Positions 59,460 through 64,000 of a stretch of 64,000 nucleotides of DNA are shown piece after piece (positions within the stretch are counted from its first letter, which is position 1; the number at the start of each line of letters is the position of its first letter). The notes beneath the pieces are model-generated. The model searched no databases. It was not told where the DNA came from and was given only the letters and a program-made list of their open reading frames with translations. This DNA comes from Sebastes aleutianus. Taxonomy: Eukaryota; Chordata; Actinopteri; Perciformes; Sebastidae. The stretch is from positions 1 through 64,000 of the forward strand of contig CAKAKS010000207.1 in the NCBI GenBank assembly GCA_916700875.1, in the 5' to 3' direction. A program made the translations under genes and the position numbers.

Positions 59460-59759
59460 AGCAACTAACGGCAAGTTGGGGTTTTGGAGTGTTTGCACAG
59501 TAGAGCCTTATTTACCTGTTTACCTGCCTTACTTAACTGTTTTCAGTTTGTCTAACACAGAAATGATTTAATAATATCTTACAAAGCAACATCATTTGCT
59601 TTACTTTTATGCTTTTTATGAATTTGTAAAGGTAGATGTCATGTTGTTTAAGCGGTGGACATGATTTTGGAAAGAAAGTGTGAACCAGATATACCATAAT
59701 TACAAATATTCTATAACCGTTCATTACACACAGTATGATATTGTTTCAATTGCAGGTAA

Positions 59760-59765
59760 AATAAA
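59760..59765 (+). terminator. smu1: canonical poly(A) signal for smu1
   Basis: AATAAA, 518 nt after the stop codon and the first canonical hexamer after it. It is followed within 30 nt by GT-rich sequence (GAGGTTCTGCTGTT), as expected of a downstream element. Confidence 0.6.
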
Positions 59766-59785
59766 TGAGGTTCTGCTGTTCAACA

Positions 59786-61068
59786 CCTGAGCTTTACAGA
59801 CATTCAGTAGCTTCTTTTTGGGAGGCCTCAACTTCAGAGAGAGGAGGGGAGACGTCAGATGTTCGGGGTGTAGATACTAGACTCAGTCTTGTTTTGAAAA
59901 TTCCACTTTTTTGTAAATATATTTTCTTATTTGAATTTTTTGTTTTTCCAAGAAGACCTGGTTAAATAGTGTTTTGTTGTTTGTGTCTTAATTTTCTTCT
60001 TTTTTTTTTTATTTTCAACTAGAATTGAATGGCTCCAAAATTATTTTATATATATTTTGTATTCTGAAATGATTTGGTTCTTTCAACATGGAGAATCAAA
60101 TAACACAAGTCATTGTATTGTATTGCATTTTCCCCACATTGAGTACATGCATTTGGAATTAGTCATAACATTTCATGGATCTATAACTTGCTGGATGTAC
60201 AAAATTCCCGTTAATATATCTCATCTGTGCCATTAAAAGCTATTTAACCAGAACAGTGAAGAGGAGTTGACCTGTGGTGTTGGAGAACTGGAATGTGGAA
60301 CAAATTTGAGTTTTATCTGATCAGAAAATATGAAAACATTTTCTTAGAAGGTTTCAAGAAACAAGGACAGCAGATGTCACTGTACAGTCATTACTAAACA
60401 TCATTGACTTTAAAAAATAACCCAGAATAACTAAATTTTCAGCTTTGCATGCTGCCTCTGTGTGATAGAAAGAGGAAGCGAGTTGACCGAGTTTGATCCC
60501 TGAATAAACTGGTTGGATGGTTGTTGGTACAGCAGCTCTGTGGAGACGAAGTGTCAAGTCAGTCAGCAAGACTCATGCCAGGATTCTGACTACGCCTTCA
60601 AAATAAAAGCATGGATTTGTCCATTTAACTTAGTATGTCCAAGAGTTCGAAAGTGTGTGCTACTGACTTTGCATCTCTGCTGCATCTGTTGTCACCTTTT
60701 GCAAACATGCCCTTAAAAAGTAGATTGAACATCTGATGATCAGAAGCGATGAAATTGACAATGTGATACATTTTAGACTTGGATGTTCAGCTTGGAGGTT
60801 ATGTTGAACAATCAGCTGAGGGGGATAATTGTCTTAAAAGCTATATGTTAGATAGACTAATAAGTGTTCTGGTAACTCTTTCTTGATTTTGTTCCTTATA
60901 ATGGCAAAGTATAACAAAATTACAACCTGATTGTGAATTTTCCACCTCGCCATACCCAGCTAACATTACAAGCAAAACAGTTGACTGTAAAGCTTTTTTA
61001 AAGAGCTTACATGCCTTATGGACTTTCTGTATTGCACTTTATGGGTAAAAACTACAAAGCCTGCAGCA
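59786..61068. other. intergenic, no gene seen
   Basis: AT-rich spacer between smu1 and the next gene. It contains only poly-T runs (about 60000-60012) and short open frames without codon bias or family resemblance. An alternative distal smu1 3' UTR end could fall here. Confidence 0.6.
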
Positions 61069-61398
61069 AATGATCATTTTCATTATTGATTAATCTACTG
61101 ATTATTTTCTCAGGCAATTGTTTTGTCTATAAAATATCAGAAAATTGTGAGAAATGCCCGTTAGAATTTCCCAGATGTGGCATCTTCAAATTCCTGGATT
61201 TATCCAACCATCCGTCTAAAACCTAAACATGTTCAGTTTGGTTTCATATCTGACAACAAAAAGCAGCAAATCTTCATATTTGAGAAGCTTAAATCTGAAG
61301 ATTTGAGTAACTTTGCTTGAAAAATGACTTAAAGGATTAATTAATAATCAAAATAGTTGCAAATTAATTTTCTGTTAGTTGACTAATTGTTTCAACTT
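61069..61398. repeat. teleost interspersed repeat with ATTAATC-type inverted ends
   Basis: The left end carries ATTGATTAATCTACTGATTA and the right end AATTTTCTGTTAGTTGACTA with AATTGTTTCA. Between them lie the conserved phrases TCTATAAAATATCAGAAAAT, AGCAGCAAATCTTCATATTT and TGAAAAATGACTTAAA. I recognise this overall pattern as a very abundant short non-autonomous element of fish genomes. It ends about 185 bp before the start codon of the next gene, so it may form part of that gene's promoter. Confidence 0.7.
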
Positions 61399-61581
61399 TA
61401 CACTCTTTTACCTCACTATTTATTACCCAAAAAACATACTATATCAACACCATTTATTTTTTCAGTCTGTGACAGGAAGTTGTTTTGCGTTGCGGCTGAC
61501 TTTATGGTGCTGCAGAGCGTCAGGTCAGAGAGGTTGAATGAGTGTTTAGTGTTAGAGGGGTTCTTGCAGAGAAGAGTTACT

Positions 61582-63642
61582 ATGGCAGGACTTCTGCATG
61601 TCATTCTGCTGTTATTTCTGCTTTGTGGATCTTTTATTCTTATTTCAGCCACAACTACAGTGAGACCTACTCTAGATGCAGATGCAGCTTTTCCTACAAC
61701 TGAGAGCCTTTTTCCTGCAGGGAAAACCAACACCACTGAGGTTCCCACCACGAGGTTCACTACCAGTTACAGCAAGTCAACATCTAAACCTCCCAGTACC
61801 ACCACAACTACTAAACATGTGACTGCTGGTCAAACAGCGGAGAGAGCAGTGCCCAGAAAAGATGCAGAAGAAGAAGAGGGTCCTCTGGAACTGGGTGAGT
61901 GGATGTTTTTATTTTATATGTTGGAATTTGAATCGTTTTTGTTTTACCCCCTATGAAAATATAATATTTGTGACTGTTGTATTCAATAATGGTCAAATGA
62001 ATCTCTAAAACATTCTTCAATATTATTATATTCACTTTACCTGAAGGGCAGTTGTGTTTTACAACCTGACTAATTGTTCACTGGTTTTACATTCCCATAA
62101 ACAGAAGCAGGCATGCTGGTAAAGTTACTCTGCAAACAAACATAACCTCCACTGAGAACAAAGTAACTCAGAGCTGGTGGGGTTCTGGGAATAAGAAATG
62201 TTCCTCTGGTCCCTCAGACCAAACCCCAGTATGAGATGCCTCAGGATTTAAATAATAAGTAAAATCATCTTTCAGGGTTTCCAAAAGCCTCGTAGATATC
62301 CAGAGAGTAATATCTATCGTTATTGTTGGCTCTGCGTATCTGCGGTCAGAGAGTCAGTGTCCGAGGGTTGGGGGAGGATGTTCCACATTCTACCACTGAG
62401 ACATTTTAGCTGTTTTCTGCTGATGAAAACCAGATGGGCTGTGTGATGCATCAGACCAAAAAAAAAAACAGAACAAGACCCCTCACACTCCTTAAAACCA
62501 ACTGATGTGATGTCGTCCGTGCAGGCAGTAATTCAACTGTACACTCACTGAAGCAAATGGCTTTAATGTAAATAGACAAACAGCCAACAAACTCAGCAGT
62601 ATTTACATTAATCCAGTCTCAGGTTTGAAGGCTGGTTTGTGCTGCTTGCTGTGGCTCTCCATGGTATTCCTCTGTTGGTGGTAAATGTAGCTATAACTTT
62701 CTAATCAATGTTAAAGGAACAGTGTGTAACAGGGAATCTATTAGCAGAAATAGAATATAATATTCATAACTATGTTTTTATTTGTGTATAATCACCTGAA
62801 ACTAAAAACCATTGTTTTTTCATTAGCTAAGAATGAGCCCTTCATATCTACATAGGGAGCGGGTCCTCTTCACGGAGTCAACCATGTTGCTCCTTCATGT
62901 TTCTACAGTAGCCCAGAACAGACAAACCAAACACTGGCTTTCACGTTTTTACGTTACCTGAAGGCCGCCGTAGTTCTCCGTCACGCTTGTGAAACAGCGA
63001 TAACGTGAGCCGCAGAGTGTAAAACCGTGGTACCGCCAGCCACCGTCTGACCTCTGTTGCTCTTGAAGTAGTGTTATTATGGTAAGGATGGCCTCGCCAT
63101 TACCACGGTTTTGCACTCGGCGGCTCCCGTTATTAAAGTCTTGTAAAGGGAGGAGCGAGCGGAGGGGTACTCAGGTGGTTGCAATATGCAACCACACTAC
63201 GATATGCCGCCAAATCTTACAGACTGTCCCTTTAAGGGCGTAGTTCTACATTTTGTGAAAATACCCACTTTTTTGCCGATAGTTAGGTAAGGAGATTAAT
63301 GTCTCTCTCATATATATTTCAGTTAATTATGAAGCTACAGCCATCAGCCTGTTATTTCCCAAAATAATTTTTCTTCAAAGTAAAGTTTTATGCAGAATGG
63401 TTCTTCCTGGTGTACAGGACTCATTCTGGTGTTCTTCAAGGTATGCACGTTTCCTGCTATGCATAAAACGGTTTGTACTTTTGTAGAAAGGAGGTCCACC
63501 CGGAGCATTAAGGTAGCAAAGAAGCCCAAAACGATCCTGAAGAAACCCAAACTCATCACCAAGAAGACGAAGGTTGTTAAGAAAACCAAACCTCAGGTCA
63601 AACCCAGCGTGAGCCAATCAGAGGCCGCGGAGAGGGTTCCAC
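61582..63642 (+). CDS. secreted Thr- and Lys-rich protein, 5' part only (CPX/ACLP-like?)
   Basis: Two coding exons are visible: 61582-61894 (donor GTGAGT) and 63487-63642 (acceptor TTTTGTAG, donor GTATGT). Phases agree (both phase 1) and the frame stays open, giving about 156 codons before the gene continues, presumably past the right edge. The start MAGLLHVILLLFLLCG has A at -3 and opens a clear signal peptide (about 23 residues). Upstream in-frame ATGs at 61387 and 61504 would bury it. Next come a Thr/Ser/Pro-rich stretch with one N-glycosylation site (NTT), an acidic patch (DAEEEEGPLELE), and in exon 2 a Lys-rich block with repeated KKPK, KKTK and VKKTKP. The order signal peptide, Thr-rich region, IKV...KKPK block recalls the region before the discoidin domain in carboxypeptidase X and ACLP (AEBP1). 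No discoidin or peptidase sequence is in the window, so this is a guess; any Lys-rich matrix protein would fit. Confidence 0.65.
61895..63486 (+). other. intron of the partial secreted-protein gene
   Basis: Intron of 1592 bp with donor GTGAGT and acceptor TTTTGTAG. It hosts one TTAA-bounded inverted-repeat element (62711-63235) in its second half; the first half shows a poly-A run near 62458 and no other recognisable feature. Confidence 0.6.
62711..63235 (-). mobile_element. TTAA-bounded non-autonomous TIR element, copy 2
   Basis: TTAA stands at both ends (62711-62714, 63232-63235). Inside are terminal inverted repeats: AGGAACAGTGTGTAA on the left and, reverse-complemented, AGGGACAGTCTGTAAGATTT on the right. 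The interior matches the element at 42017-42436 in reverse orientation (shared phrases include GGAGCGGGTCCTCTTCA, GTTTCTACAGTAGCCC and CCGCAGAGTGTAAAACCGTG). TTAA targets are typical of piggyBac-type transposases; no transposase is encoded. Confidence 0.85.
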
Positions 63643-64000
63643 GTATGTATGGGTGGGGTTAACCCTGATGTATACAGTATGTCCATCAGACAAGGGTCAC
63701 ATAGTAGTTGCAAATAGTTTAAAGAGCTTTCACATGGGGGTTTTTACTGTGTCAGGACAATTCAAGTCGTCTCACAGGATTTTTTGATTCATTAATACTT
63801 TCTACACCAACTTATAAAAGTTTAATGAGAAATTTGAAGCTCAGTGGGACACAATGAATTGTCAGTTGAGTTAAAAAAAAAAAAACACCCAAGAAAGCGT
63901 CAAACAAACCATAAAACTATTTGCTAATTTACTTCAGACCCAGATCTGATTCATGTGGGTCCCATACTGAGGTCATGCATACTGTATATCTAAACTTTTA
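63643..64000. other. downstream intron sequence of the partial gene
   Basis: Follows the GTATGT donor at 63643. AT-rich, with a poly-A run near 63874; no further acceptor plus open exon is convincing before the window ends. Confidence 0.4.

Larger units (their letters stand above)
59243..59785 (+). other. smu1: smu1 3' UTR
   Basis: AT-rich sequence follows the stop. The first good poly(A) signal is AATAAA at 59760-59765, so cleavage is expected about 15-25 nt downstream. A clean two-tier inverted repeat lies at 59404-59459. Later AT-rich DNA could carry alternative ends (ATTAAA-like CATTAAAAG near 60231). Confidence 0.6.

Noticed and set aside
1..64000. CRISPR arrays, operons, integrons, or a bacterial-type defence system
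   Set aside because: The sequence is vertebrate nuclear DNA; repeats seen are dispersed transposon copies and microsatellites, not regularly spaced direct repeats.

Overview
The window is nuclear DNA of a ray-finned (teleost, probably percomorph) fish. The reasons are a vertebrate split gene with GT-AG introns, long AT-rich gene-poor flanks, many dinucleotide and (TTA)n microsatellites, and a dense population of short inverted-repeat elements, tRNA-type SINE sequence and LINE 3' tails of kinds I know from teleost genomes. There are no operons, CRISPR arrays or prokaryotic signals.

Only two protein-coding genes can be supported, both in the last 11 kb and both on the + strand. The first is a complete smu1 gene (WD40-repeat spliceosomal factor; ATG 53104, stop 59242). 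I resolved 12 coding exons whose joined length is 1542 nt, that is 513 codons plus stop, the usual vertebrate length. The second begins at about 61582 and runs off the right edge. Its first two coding exons encode a signal peptide, a Thr/Ser-rich stretch and a Lys/Pro-rich stretch. This resembles the N-terminal region of secreted carboxypeptidase X / ACLP proteins, but the identification is weak.

Positions 1-53000 hold no gene I can defend. They are a palimpsest of mobile-element remnants: a solo LTR with a perfect 5-bp target duplication (4990-6210), itself interrupted by a Harbinger-like element carrying a Myb/SANT-like ORF; a related set of non-autonomous inverted-repeat elements (called A, C, D and E here) at about 3.9, 7.1, 8.7, 11.1, 15.4, 25.5, 30.0, 31.6, 33.3, 37.9, 44.1 and 45.7 kb; element B at 1.7, 2.3 and 38.2 kb; two TTAA-bounded elements of one family at 42.0 and 62.7 kb and a third TTAA-bounded element at 51.7 kb; a tRNA-derived SINE head at 9.1 kb; LINE pieces at 7.6, 18.5, 21.1, 33.9, 42.7, 49.3, 52.7 and 54.2 kb. 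At least six nested insertions can be read directly because an uninterrupted relative or a target-site duplication is present.

The most interesting items are the nested-element chronology, a 0.9-kb inverted pair at 15.4-16.3 kb, an smu1 splice acceptor built from a TG microsatellite, a two-tier hairpin in the smu1 3' UTR, and the partial secreted-protein gene. I did not find a new enzymatic or defence system. Element letters (A-G) are local labels, not database names, and all similarities were judged by eye.
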